This document shows positions 17,975 through 25,910 of a DNA stretch of 64,000 bases, piece by piece. Both the position numbers and the translations under genes were made by a program. This DNA is from Diplocloster agilis. GTDB taxonomy: Bacteria > Bacillota > Clostridia > Lachnospirales > Lachnospiraceae. A model generated the notes under the pieces. It was not told where the DNA came from. It saw nothing but the letters and a program-made list of their open reading frames with translations, and did not search any database. The DNA is taken from NCBI RefSeq assembly GCF_019042275.1, contig NZ_JAHQCW010000019.1, positions 1 through 64,000 on the forward strand, given 5' to 3'. Every line of letters begins with the position of its first letter. Positions within the stretch are counted from its first letter, which is position 1.

Positions 17975-18304
17975 TGGTAATCCCCCTTTTGCATTTGGTA
18001 GTCCTTCGGATTTTGATATATATAATAAGTATAACAATGGGAAGAAGGGGGAACAAGGAGACAAAGCCGCATTATACGTGGGTAGAATGGCTGTCATGTG
18101 GTCAGGGATATCAGATGGATATTTACTGTGGTTAATGAACGAATAATAAAAATAAAGGTAAAAATAATAGATACCGGAATTTGTCTTGTGAGGTCCATTC
18201 TTTTATGGTATAGTTTAATATATCCGGCCGGGTTCTACCGGCCAATTAATATCAGGCGGTTCGCCGATAATTTCCAATGTTTAAAGAAAAATGAAAAGGA
18301 GAAG

Positions 18305-19279
18305 ATGCCTATGGCAAAAATGGCAGTACAACAGGAAAAAGGGGAGATTTTCGTCCCGGAGAGCGAGCGTTTGGAAGTCCCGGAGGGATTAGTTTTAACG
18401 CTGAAAAATGATGTGGTTTTCCGGAATGTTTTCCGCAAATGCAGAAAAGGACTGAAAGGGCTGCTTGGCGCTCTGCTGGAGATTCCGCCGGAACAGATGA
18501 TCGATCTGGAAGTGATTGACAGCCATCTGGAGCAGGAGTATGGAGAAGACAAGGAAGGTATCCTGGATCTGAGGCTTAAGTGTGCCGGGGAGAAACAGAT
18601 TAATATTGAAATGCAGTTGTATCATGTACGATACTGGGTTGACCGCTCGATGTATTATAATTGCAAAATGCTGGTAAATTCAGTGAGAAAGGGAGAACTT
18701 TACCGGACGATGAAACATTGTGTACATATTGGAATTTTGGATTTTGACCTGTTTCCGGACCAGAGGGAATTTTACTCGGTACATAAGATAACCAATATGC
18801 AGACCGGTAAGATATATAGTGACAAGCTGTCCTTTCATGTGGTAGAATTAAAAAAATTGGACCAGGCGACGGACGAGGAAAAAAAGGAGGAAGTCTATCG
18901 CTGGGCGAAGCTGATATCGGCCCGGAGTATACAGGAGATGCGGGCTGTAGCACAGGGGGATGAGTACATGAAAGAAACAGTCGACGCGTTTGAAGATTTT
19001 GATCTGGATGATGAGGAGCGTTATCGGGCATTCCGGAGGGAAATGGCAATCATGGACCATAAATCCGGGCTGGATGGGGCGTATGAAGAAGGTCTGGAAA
19101 AAGGTCTGGAACAAGGTATGGAAAAGGGCATGGAAAAAGGCATGGAAACGGGCCTCCAGGTTATGATATCCACACTAAAGGAGATGGGGTTATCCAAAGA
19201 AGAGGTAAAGGATAAAGTAAAAAACTGTTTATCCTGGGCCGATGCGAAAACAGATGAGATTATTGAGAAGTACTGGTAG
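18305..19279 (+). CDS. Rpn-family PD-(D/E)XK nuclease (transposase-like)
   Basis: A 324-residue protein of the Rpn / PDDEXK_2 group, often labelled putative transposase and linked in Escherichia coli to RecA-independent recombination. The start at 18305 follows an AAAGGAG site; the open frame upstream has none. Candidate catalytic residues are Asp88 (GILDLRLK) and Glu102/Gln104 (INIEMQLY), matching the D...ExQ pattern. The C-terminal 60 residues include a glycine/glutamate/lysine repeat (EKGLEQGMEKGMEKGMETGL) caused by a short DNA tandem repeat, then a helical tail. No terminal inverted repeats were seen flanking it, so it does not appear to be part of an intact mobile element. Confidence 0.88.
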   Translation: MPMAKMAVQQEKGEIFVPESERLEVPEGLVLTLKNDVVFRNVFRKCRKGLKGLLGALLEIPPEQMIDLEVIDSHLEQEYGEDKEGILDLRLKCAGEKQINIEMQLYHVRYWVDRSMYYNCKMLVNSVRKGELYRTMKHCVHIGILDFDLFPDQREFYSVHKITNMQTGKIYSDKLSFHVVELKKLDQATDEEKKEEVYRWAKLISARSIQEMRAVAQGDEYMKETVDAFEDFDLDDEERYRAFRREMAIMDHKSGLDGAYEEGLEKGLEQGMEKGMEKGMETGLQVMISTLKEMGLSKEEVKDKVKNCLSWADAKTDEIIEKYW

Positions 19280-19385
19280 TACGGAAGAGGACGTGAAACA
19301 ATGGCAGTCCAAAATAAATTACTACGCAGATCCCGGAATACGAACTTGATTTGATAAAACATACGAATAGTATAATAGTTGAAAG

Positions 19386-19494
19386 AAGAGTATGGTTGGT
19401 TTTGTAATGCTTTTTGAAGACAACAGACTTGCGGTTCAATTGTCTTTCCAAAAGGAAATATTACATGGATCCATACTCTTTTTTCAGTTTGATA
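19386..19494. terminator. Long imperfect hairpin ending in T run
   Basis: AAGAGTATGG pairs exactly with CCATACTCTT, with inner pairs TGTAAT/ATTACA and GAAGACAA/TTGTCTTTC, and is followed by TTTTTTC. It acts as a terminator after the Rpn-type gene. At about 105 nt it is unusually long and could instead be a small hairpin-type (MITE-like) insertion. A 65-codon frame across it is an artefact. Confidence 0.6.
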
Positions 19495-19544
19495 TTTGTA
19501 ATTTATTTATTTGCTATTATTATCTATTACTAATAAAAAAGTCC

Positions 19545-19573
19545 TTGCACACCAGGCACCGTTGTGCTATAAT
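19545..19573 (+). promoter_or_regulatory. Sigma-A promoter of rpsB-tsf
   Basis: TTGCAC (19545-19550), a 17-base spacer and TATAAT (19568-19573). A leader of about 105 bases follows, in which TTTCCGGA pairs with TCCGGAAA (19603-19640 region); it may be an autoregulatory site for S2, but I cannot assign it to a known leader family. Confidence 0.8.
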
Positions 19574-19683
19574 TCTAAAGGCAAATTAGACACGTATGCG
19601 GATTTTCCGGATGGTGCCGGCTTACACTTACCGGTTCCGGAAATTGGAAGCATATGGATGATCAAACCAATGGAGGTAAAAAC

Positions 19684-20460
19684 ATGAGTGTAATTTCTAT
19701 GAAACAGCTGTTAGAAGCAGGTGTTCACTTTGGACACCAGACCAGAAGATGGAACCCCAAAATGGCGGAGTACATCTACACCGAGAGAAACGGTATCTAC
19801 ATCATCGACCTGCAGAAATCCGTAGGAATGGTTGACACTGCATATCAGGCAGTAGCGGATATCGTAGCCAACGGCGGAACGATCCTGTTCGTGGGAACCA
19901 AGAAACAGGCCCAGGATGCGATCAAGACAGAAGCAGACCGCTGCGGTATGTTCTACGTAAATGAGAGATGGTTAGGCGGTATGCTGACGAACTTCAAAAC
20001 GATCAGAAGCCGTATCGACAGACTGAAATCCATCGAAACCATGGAAGAAGACGGAACATTCGACGTTCTTCCGAAGAAAGAAGTAATCGCTCTTAAGAAA
20101 GAGCAGGATAAATTAGAGAGAAACTTAGGCGGTATTAAGAATATGAACCGTCTTCCCGATGCAATCTTCGTTGTAGATCCGAAGAAAGAGAGAATCTGCG
20201 TACAGGAAGCACACACTCTGGGTATTCCGCTGATCGGTATCGCTGATACCAACTGTGATCCGGAAGAACTGGATTATGTAATCCCTGGTAACGATGATGC
20301 AATCCGCGCCGTAAAACTGATCGTTTCCAAGATGGCAGACGCTGTAATCGAAGGAAACCAGGGCGTACAGGATTATGCGGAAGAACTGGAAGGGGACTAC
20401 TCCGAAGAATATTTTGAGGAAGCACCCGCAGTAGAAGCAGCCGAGGAGGTACAAGCATAA
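19684..20460 (+). CDS. rpsB: 30S ribosomal protein S2
   Basis: A 258-residue ribosomal protein, essential for assembly of the small subunit head and for S1 or mRNA platform contacts. The start is the ATG at 19684 (GGAGG site; sequence [27 protein letters not shown]); ten residues of upstream frame are discarded. Family motifs are clear: [41 protein letters not shown] and the end-region [14 protein letters not shown] Glu/Ala-rich acidic tail ([14 protein letters not shown]...) extends the C-terminus. Its stop codon overlaps the start codon of tsf by one base, so translation of the two is coupled. Confidence 0.98.
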   Translation: MSVISMKQLLEAGVHFGHQTRRWNPKMAEYIYTERNGIYIIDLQKSVGMVDTAYQAVADIVANGGTILFVGTKKQAQDAIKTEADRCGMFYVNERWLGGMLTNFKTIRSRIDRLKSIETMEEDGTFDVLPKKEVIALKKEQDKLERNLGGIKNMNRLPDAIFVVDPKKERICVQEAHTLGIPLIGIADTNCDPEELDYVIPGNDDAIRAVKLIVSKMADAVIEGNQGVQDYAEELEGDYSEEYFEEAPAVEAAEEVQA

Positions 20461-21383
20461 TGGCTATCACAGCAGCAATGGTAAAAGAGTTAAGGGAGAT
20501 CACCGGAGTTGGCATGATGGATTGTAAGAAAGCCCTTGCTGAGACCAACGGTGATATGGACGCAGCGGTTGAGTTCTTAAGAAAGAACGGCCAGGCGAAA
20601 GCAGAAAAGAAAGCCGGCAGAATCGCAGCGGAAGGTATTGTAAAAACGGTAATCAAAGACGACAAATACGCAGCAATCGTAGAGGTAAATTCCGAGACAG
20701 ACTTCGTTGCAAAAAACGAGCAGTTCCAGGAATTTGTAGCTGACGTTGCAGATCAGATCTTAAACGGCAATGCGGTGAATGTAGAAGAGCTGTTAAAAGA
20801 AGCGAGCTTAAAAGATGCTTCCAAGACAGTGAACGATCAGTTGGTAGAGAAGATCGCTACGATCGGTGAGAAATTAAGCATCCGCAGATTTGAGAAAATC
20901 GACGCTTCCAATGGCTGTGTGGTATCTTATATCCACGGCGGCGGCAGAATTGGCGTTCTGGTACAGGCTGATACCGATGTTGTAAATGACGCGGTGAAAG
21001 AAATCCTGATGAATGTTGCGATGCAGGTAGCGGCAATGTCTCCGAAATATGTATCCAAGGATGAGGTTTCTCAGGACTATCTGGATCATGAGAAAGAGAT
21101 TCTGCTTGCTCAGGCGAAAAACGAGAACCCGGATAAGCCGGAGAATATCATAGAAAAAATGATCATCGGACGTCTAAACAAAGAGTTAAAAGAAGTCTGC
21201 CTGTTAGACCAGGTTTACGTAAAAGACGGCGACCTGACTGTCGGCAAATATGTAGATCAGGCTGCAAAAGCAGCCGGCGCTTCCCTGAGTATCAAGAAAT
21301 TCATTCGTTTCGAGACCGGTGAAGGCCTGGAGAAGAAGGAAGAGAATTTTGCTGAGGAAGTTGCAAAGCAGATGGGAAATTAA
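20460..21383 (+). CDS. tsf: Elongation factor Ts
   Basis: A 307-residue guanine-nucleotide exchange factor for EF-Tu. The N-terminal UBA-like domain (about 1-50; ELREITGVGMMDCKKALAE) is followed by the core that contacts EF-Tu, including the conserved TDFVAKN near residue 81 and the passages SYIHGGGRIGVLV and AAMSPKYV. The start codon shares one base with the rpsB stop (TAATG). A terminator follows at 21438. The gene order rpsB-tsf is the general bacterial one. Confidence 0.98.
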   Translation: MAITAAMVKELREITGVGMMDCKKALAETNGDMDAAVEFLRKNGQAKAEKKAGRIAAEGIVKTVIKDDKYAAIVEVNSETDFVAKNEQFQEFVADVADQILNGNAVNVEELLKEASLKDASKTVNDQLVEKIATIGEKLSIRRFEKIDASNGCVVSYIHGGGRIGVLVQADTDVVNDAVKEILMNVAMQVAAMSPKYVSKDEVSQDYLDHEKEILLAQAKNENPDKPENIIEKMIIGRLNKELKEVCLLDQVYVKDGDLTVGKYVDQAAKAAGASLSIKKFIRFETGEGLEKKEENFAEEVAKQMGN

Positions 21384-21437
21384 TCTGAGATTAAATAAAG
21401 TCTGGAAATGTGTTTTAAGTAAAATGATTATGCGTGA

Positions 21438-21467
21438 GGGTATATTGCGAAAGCAATATACCCTTTA
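21438..21467 (+). terminator. Rho-independent terminator after tsf
   Basis: GGGTATATTGC pairs exactly with GCAATATACCC over a GAAA tetraloop, followed by TTTAATC. Strong stem with a short T tract. Confidence 0.85.
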
Positions 21468-21530
21468 ATCATATTCGAAAGCGGCTAGTGCAATATATCC
21501 CCAAAAATAAAAAGGAATGAGGTGTGTAAA

Positions 21531-22295
21531 TTGTATACAATATTTCAAAGAACAGAAATTGCAGAACCGACTTTGTTCAGCCCGACTGACACAAGAAAAA
21601 GAATAGAAAATTTCCCTGAAATTTGTATTTCTACTTTCTCGGATAATATCATTCAAAAATTTTCTTCTTTGGATCACGTAGAAAAGATAGCAGAACTATA
21701 CTCTGCAAATGGTACACTGCCCGTTTATCAAATTAATTACAAAAATACGGCGATTGCTTTTTACCGTTCCATGGTGGGCGCGCCTGCCTGTGTTTCCTGT
21801 TTTGAAGAAATCATTGCTATGGGCGCCAAAAAGTTTGTTTTGTTCGGCTCTTGCGGTGTATTAGACGATAATAAGGTAGACGGAAATATTATTATCCCTG
21901 TTTCTGCGGTTCGGGATGAGGGTACAAGTTACCATTATATAGCGCCCTCAGTGGAAATTAAAGCAGAGGAGCATTCTGTCCGGACCTTGGAAAATGTTCT
22001 GGCAGACTGTGGCTACTCCTACATAAAGGGCAAGACATGGACTTCTGACGCTATTTACAGGGAAACACTTTCTGCTATTCAAGAACGCCGGGAAGATGGG
22101 TGTCTTGCTGTAGAAATGGAATGTGCTTCTATGCTGGCTGTTTCAAAATACAGGGAAATCCCTTTTGTCCAGTTTTTGTACGGAGCGGATAATCTTAGTT
22201 CTGATACATGGGATATCAGAGATTTAAGTTCTTATGGTCTTACTGATGCAGAGAAATACATGGTGCTTGCCTTTGAGTGCGGACTCGCTCTATAG
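21531..22295 (+). CDS. Nucleoside phosphorylase family protein
   Basis: A 254-residue protein of the PNP_UDP_1 superfamily, which cleaves purine or pyrimidine nucleosides with phosphate. The TTG at 21531 is preferred (GAGGTG six bases upstream); a GTG at 21522 would add three residues. Family signatures are the phosphate/ribose-binding passage FVLFGSCGVLDD (about 105), the entry TSDAIYRET (about 178) and the ribose-binding motif AVEMECASMLAVS (about 200). The first 90 residues are a less typical extension found in stand-alone clostridial members. The substrate base is not determinable. It is followed by an unrelated unknown gene 73 bases downstream. Base composition is more AT-rich than in neighbouring rpsB-tsf, so the pair 21531-22875 may be acquired. 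Confidence 0.87.
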   Translation: MYTIFQRTEIAEPTLFSPTDTRKRIENFPEICISTFSDNIIQKFSSLDHVEKIAELYSANGTLPVYQINYKNTAIAFYRSMVGAPACVSCFEEIIAMGAKKFVLFGSCGVLDDNKVDGNIIIPVSAVRDEGTSYHYIAPSVEIKAEEHSVRTLENVLADCGYSYIKGKTWTSDAIYRETLSAIQERREDGCLAVEMECASMLAVSKYREIPFVQFLYGADNLSSDTWDIRDLSSYGLTDAEKYMVLAFECGLAL

Positions 22296-22368
22296 GTATA
22301 CTGTTTATGACGAGACGAGGAAAAACAAATTATGGAAGTGCTAATGATTAAGAAAGTCGGGAGGAGCT

Positions 22369-22875
22369 ATGGAAGAAGAATTTGATAATACACTAGATAA
22401 ATTGCAAGAATTATTTGATTTATTAAGTAATTACAAATACGAGCTGCATTATCGTGATGATTGTGAATATGAGTATTTAGAGGAAGGAAGTGTATGCATT
22501 ACAATCCTCAATCCATATTCAGAAAATAAAATGTATATTGATTTAGAGGAGGAATTTACGCTTTCCTATGGAGTATACCATGAGCATTTTTATCCCGATT
22601 GTGATGGCTACAATGAGATGGTTAAAACCATAAACGGAATTTTGGACAATGAGCTATGTTCCGCGACCATGTATTCCGGTCAACCATTGAAGTGGCTTGG
22701 CAGCACTACCATTACAAAGGCCGAAAGTTTGCAACTTCCTATAAAAGATGTATTTTCTTTCATACTAAAAATTAAAGAGTTTAAAATCCGGCTACATACG
22801 GATGGCGGAGAAGTACATTATGATTTTTGGAATCCGATGGATGACAGAGTTGTCATGATAAAAAAGAAGGCATAG
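22369..22875 (+). CDS. Hypothetical acidic protein
   Basis: A 168-residue protein I do not recognise. It has a GGGAGGAG site and good codon use. The sequence is acidic and rich in Tyr, Asp and Glu (DDCEYEYLEEGSVCITILNPYSENKMYIDLEEEFTLSYG), with no signal peptide or membrane segment, and looks like a small alpha/beta cytoplasmic protein. Its form (acidic, orphan, AT-rich, next to a repeat) resembles immunity-type proteins, but nothing in the sequence proves that. It ends nine bases before a 401-bp palindromic element. Confidence 0.7.
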   Translation: MEEEFDNTLDKLQELFDLLSNYKYELHYRDDCEYEYLEEGSVCITILNPYSENKMYIDLEEEFTLSYGVYHEHFYPDCDGYNEMVKTINGILDNELCSATMYSGQPLKWLGSTTITKAESLQLPIKDVFSFILKIKEFKIRLHTDGGEVHYDFWNPMDDRVVMIKKKA

Positions 22876-22883
22876 ATCAAATG

Positions 22884-23284
22884 GATCTTCCTCGGGTTTG
22901 GGTATGCCCGCTGCTTAAGGGCCGGGGTGCGTGCCGGTGTCCCGGGATGTTCCGGGCAGCCGAATCCTTTTGTGTCTCCCCGGGAGCGCGAAGGGCTTGC
23001 GCTGGCCCCCGCTAAGTGAAATCGAAAAGCCGGGTTCAGGAACCGAGCCTATTCACCAGGAACACGTGATGTGTTCCCGGTTCAGAGGCTCTTGCCCGTC
23101 GGACGTGAAGTCCGCCGGGCATCCTGAACCCGGCTTTTCGATTCCACTAAGCGGCAGCACAGCCGCCCTATGCACTCCCGGTGAGACACAAAAGAATCCG
23201 GCTGCCCGGAGCATCCCGGGACACCGGCACGCACCCCGGCACTTAAGCAGCGGGCATACCCAAACCCGAGGAAGAACTGATCCA
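22884..23284 (+). repeat. Palindromic element copy D (complete, about 401 bp)
   Basis: The best copy of the dispersed element. The left arm runs inward from GGATCTTCCTCGGGTTTGGG and the right arm is its reverse complement, ending CAAACCCGAGGAAGAACTGATCC. Arms of about 160 bp match at roughly nine positions in ten. The core carries two perfect hairpins (GGAACACGTGATGTGTTCC and CGGACGTGAAGTCCG) and the nested pairs GAACCGAGCCT/CGGTTCAGAGGCTC. It lies between convergent genes (22369 + and 23484 -). No open frame in it looks like a protein gene. Confidence 0.9.
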
Positions 23285-23372
23285 ATTAGAAATCCTTTTT
23301 GTAAGAGTAGTAAACGGAACATAGCTAAAAGATGTGATGAATTGCGTCGGTAAAAAAAACGGTTATACAGTA

Positions 23373-23415
23373 AAACAGCAGCCATGCATTAGGCCGCTGT
23401 TATTTTTACATTAAA
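23373..23415 (+). terminator. Terminator downstream of palindromic element
   Basis: AACAGCAGCC pairs with GGCCGCTGTT (one bulge each side) over an eight-base loop, followed by ATTTTTAC. It is oriented for the gene at 22369, with the palindrome lying in between, as if the element had been inserted between that gene and its terminator. Confidence 0.7.
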
Positions 23416-23483
23416 AAGTCTGCTTAGTTGGGGAAAACTGCAGTTGCAGAATCCTTATTTGATCAATATGCTTGTGTTGGCAT

Positions 23484-24710
23484 CTAAATGAGATTGCAGG
23501 GGATAAAACAATTTTTACTGTCAATCGGCAGAACCTCCTCGCACATACAGATAATGCCGCCGCTGCCTCTTGCCAAAGCCGCTTTGTCAAGCAGCTCGTA
23601 TTTCTTTACTTCGCGCCGATCCGGATTTGCGGATTTTTTGATCTCCAGCGGGTGTATCTGATTGTTTTCTTCCGCAAAGATGTCGATTTCTTTGGCATTG
23701 GAATCCCGATAGTAGGTCAGATTGGCCTTGGCCTTAGCGTAAGCGTAGTTTTTAACCAGTTCCATCACTACATAGTTTTCGAAGTAGTGCCCGCTGGCCG
23801 CACCGTTCATTAGGGTATCGCGTGTCAGCCACATGGAAAGATAGGCGCAAAGGCCGGTATCGCAAAAATACATCTTCGGCGTTTTTGCGAGACGTTTTAA
23901 CGCGTTGTTAGCGAAGGGAGGCAGGAGGTAGAGAATTCCCAGCCCTTGAAGCACCCGCACCCACTCTTTTGCTGTGGGCTGGGAGATCTCCGCAGCGTCT
24001 GCCAGCGTTTTGTAGTTGATTTGTTCTGAGGTCAGCGCAGCGCAGGCGTTCAAGAATTTACGGAAGCGTACCGTGTCAGTGATGCCGCCCGCCTCGGCAA
24101 CATCTCTCATCAGGTAGGTATCCACATAGGAGTTATAATATTCCTGCCTCTGTTCTGCATCCGCCGTTAGCACCTGTGGCATGCCACCGCGCCAGATGTG
24201 TTCAAATACTTCTACAATATTATTTTTTGCCACCAACTTTTGCCGCTCCAACAGACAGGGCAGGGAATAATCAAGTTCACCCGGAAACGTGATACCCTCG
24301 ATCTCATTTTTGGATAGGCTGTATAGCTCCAAAATACCAATTCTGCCTGCCAGGGTTTCACGGATATTTTTCATCAAGCTAAACTGTTGGGAACCTGTCA
24401 GCCAAAAGTTACCGGTTTCTTCGCTTTCGTCACACATGATTTTGATCTGTTCAAAGAGCTGCGGCGCTTTCTGAACTTCGTCGATTATAATTGGGGGCTT
24501 GTAGGTCTGAAAGAATAGCACGGGGTCGGTCTGCGCCAACATTCTCACCATTGAGTTGTCAAGAGTAACATAAGTGCGCTTCTGCCCCTCGGCCAGATGC
24601 TTGAGCATGGTCGTCTTTCCTACCTGATGCGCGCCTGTTACCAACACAGCCTTGAAAAAACTGCTCATGTGCAGGAATTTTCGCTCGAGTGTGCGGTCAA
24701 TGTATTTCAT
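23484..24710 (-). CDS. AAA ATPase with DUF4143 domain
   Basis: A 408-residue P-loop ATPase of the archaeal-type ATPase family common as orphan genes in gut bacteria. Walker A is TGAHQVGKTT (residues 25-34) and Walker B is IIIDEVQ with Asp77/Glu78; a sensor strand reads FWLTGSQQFSLM. The C-terminal half is DUF4143 with a winged-helix part (TLADAAEISQPTAKEWVRVLQGLGILYLLPPF) and a PD-(D/E)XK-like end (SNAKEIDIFAEENNQIHPLEIKKS), which could bind or cut nucleic acid. Function is unknown. The start has a GGGGAGGA site. It is convergent with the gene at 22369 and separated from the AraC gene upstream by 124 AT-rich bases with no recognised feature. Confidence 0.92.
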   Translation of the reverse strand: MKYIDRTLERKFLHMSSFFKAVLVTGAHQVGKTTMLKHLAEGQKRTYVTLDNSMVRMLAQTDPVLFFQTYKPPIIIDEVQKAPQLFEQIKIMCDESEETGNFWLTGSQQFSLMKNIRETLAGRIGILELYSLSKNEIEGITFPGELDYSLPCLLERQKLVAKNNIVEVFEHIWRGGMPQVLTADAEQRQEYYNSYVDTYLMRDVAEAGGITDTVRFRKFLNACAALTSEQINYKTLADAAEISQPTAKEWVRVLQGLGILYLLPPFANNALKRLAKTPKMYFCDTGLCAYLSMWLTRDTLMNGAASGHYFENYVVMELVKNYAYAKAKANLTYYRDSNAKEIDIFAEENNQIHPLEIKKSANPDRREVKKYELLDKAALARGSGGIICMCEEVLPIDSKNCFIPCNLI

Positions 24711-24834
24711 GATGGTCCTCCCCTTTTTTAAAAATATGATATTATAAAGTATATCTTATATTATCCTATCATATTCATCCTGTCAATCATCCAGACATAC
24801 CTGCGCGGCTCCCTCCACAAAATATGTGATAACT

Positions 24835-25746
24835 TTATTGAAACAAATCAAGATGACACCTTTTACGGTATTCATTAGGCGTCAGCCCGTTTTGCTTTTT
24901 AAACTGCCGGATGAAATAACTCACATTGTCGAAGCCGCTATCCAGACTGATCTCCAAGATGGTTTTGGTTGTATTACCCAATAACCGTTCCGCTTGTTGA
25001 ATCCGGTATCGAATCAGGTATTGGATGGGGGAAATCCCCGCGATCTCTTTGAAAAAACGGCAGAGATATTGAGGATTGCAGCCAGCGGCCTGAGCAAGCA
25101 TTTGAAGCGTCAGCGCCGATGTATAATTATCTTCGATCAATGAGACGATACGTTTATAGCGGTCGATCCGTTCTTTTTCAAAAGCGGTCGCCGTATCCGC
25201 ACTGGAAATGAACAACCCGTATCTGTTTAAATCAATAAGAAACTGGAGTATTTCCAGCTTTAGCTGAAAATACCAATCGTCCGTCTTTTTTTCACCCAGC
25301 TCAATCAGATGTTCCACACGGTGATTGAGCTGTTTGTATCCGGTATCCGAAGGATGGATAATCCTTGGCAGAACCAATTTATGGCTTAACAGAGGATGAA
25401 TCAGTTTTTCCTGCATTTCATCTTCATATGAAAATCTTAAAATGGACTGGTTGTATATCAGCGCGTCATGCAGCGTGTGTGAGCCTATCCCTTCCAATAA
25501 ATGAAGCTCCCCGCTGTTAATCATGCAGATATCCCCTTCTTGCAGGTACAGAGTCTCCAGATTAATCTCTGCTTTATAGCGGCCTTTCCGTATCTTCAAT
25601 ATTTCGGTGTTGTAATGCCAATGCCGCTCCACAAAAAAATGGTCCGGATAAGAAGTTCCCTTTCCGGTACAAAAATTCATGATTGTCAAAGGCCTTTCTT
25701 TTGTGCCGTGCTGCACATTTTCCTCAAGAGAATATTCTTTGTTCAT
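24835..25746 (-). CDS. AraC-family transcriptional regulator
   Basis: A 303-residue regulator from the ATG at 25746 (GGGAGGAAAGG site upstream; an ATG 18 codons earlier is possible). The N-terminal part (about 30-150) is a cupin-like sugar-sensing domain (HYNTEILKIRKGRYKAEINLETLYLQEGDICMIN). The C-terminal 100 residues hold the two AraC helix-turn-helix motifs (LTLQMLAQAAGCNPQYLCRFFK; ILEISLDSGFDNVSYFIRQFKK) and the end signature GLTPNEYRKRC. It is divergent from the GH31 alpha-glucosidase gene across a 164-bp gap, so it most likely activates that gene in response to a sugar. Confidence 0.93.
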   Translation of the reverse strand: MNKEYSLEENVQHGTKERPLTIMNFCTGKGTSYPDHFFVERHWHYNTEILKIRKGRYKAEINLETLYLQEGDICMINSGELHLLEGIGSHTLHDALIYNQSILRFSYEDEMQEKLIHPLLSHKLVLPRIIHPSDTGYKQLNHRVEHLIELGEKKTDDWYFQLKLEILQFLIDLNRYGLFISSADTATAFEKERIDRYKRIVSLIEDNYTSALTLQMLAQAAGCNPQYLCRFFKEIAGISPIQYLIRYRIQQAERLLGNTTKTILEISLDSGFDNVSYFIRQFKKQNGLTPNEYRKRCHLDLFQ

Positions 25747-25876
25747 ACCGGTTCCGTCCTTTCCTCCCGTACCTCCGCTTTTACAGTCCCGAAATGACAT
25801 AGTATAAAAAACTCAGAATGTCAATATTGTGCTATTATTTTATTAAATAATGCAAGAAATTTCAAGAATTTTTTCT

Positions 25877-25882
25877 TATAAT
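25877..25882 (+). promoter_or_regulatory. -10 element before the GH31 gene
   Basis: TATAAT 28 bases upstream of the start codon. No good -35 lies at 16-18 bases, which fits a promoter that needs the divergent AraC activator. Confidence 0.45.
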
Positions 25883-25910
25883 GTAAAAAATGATACATGG
25901 AGGAATTCGT

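Noticed and set aside
18305-19279. Rpn-type gene as an intact insertion sequence
   Set aside because: No terminal inverted repeats or target duplication were found around it, and this family is usually chromosomal and solitary.
19392-19589. 65-codon frame on the plus strand before rpsB
   Set aside because: It runs through a long hairpin/terminator and over the rpsB promoter, with no ribosome binding site.
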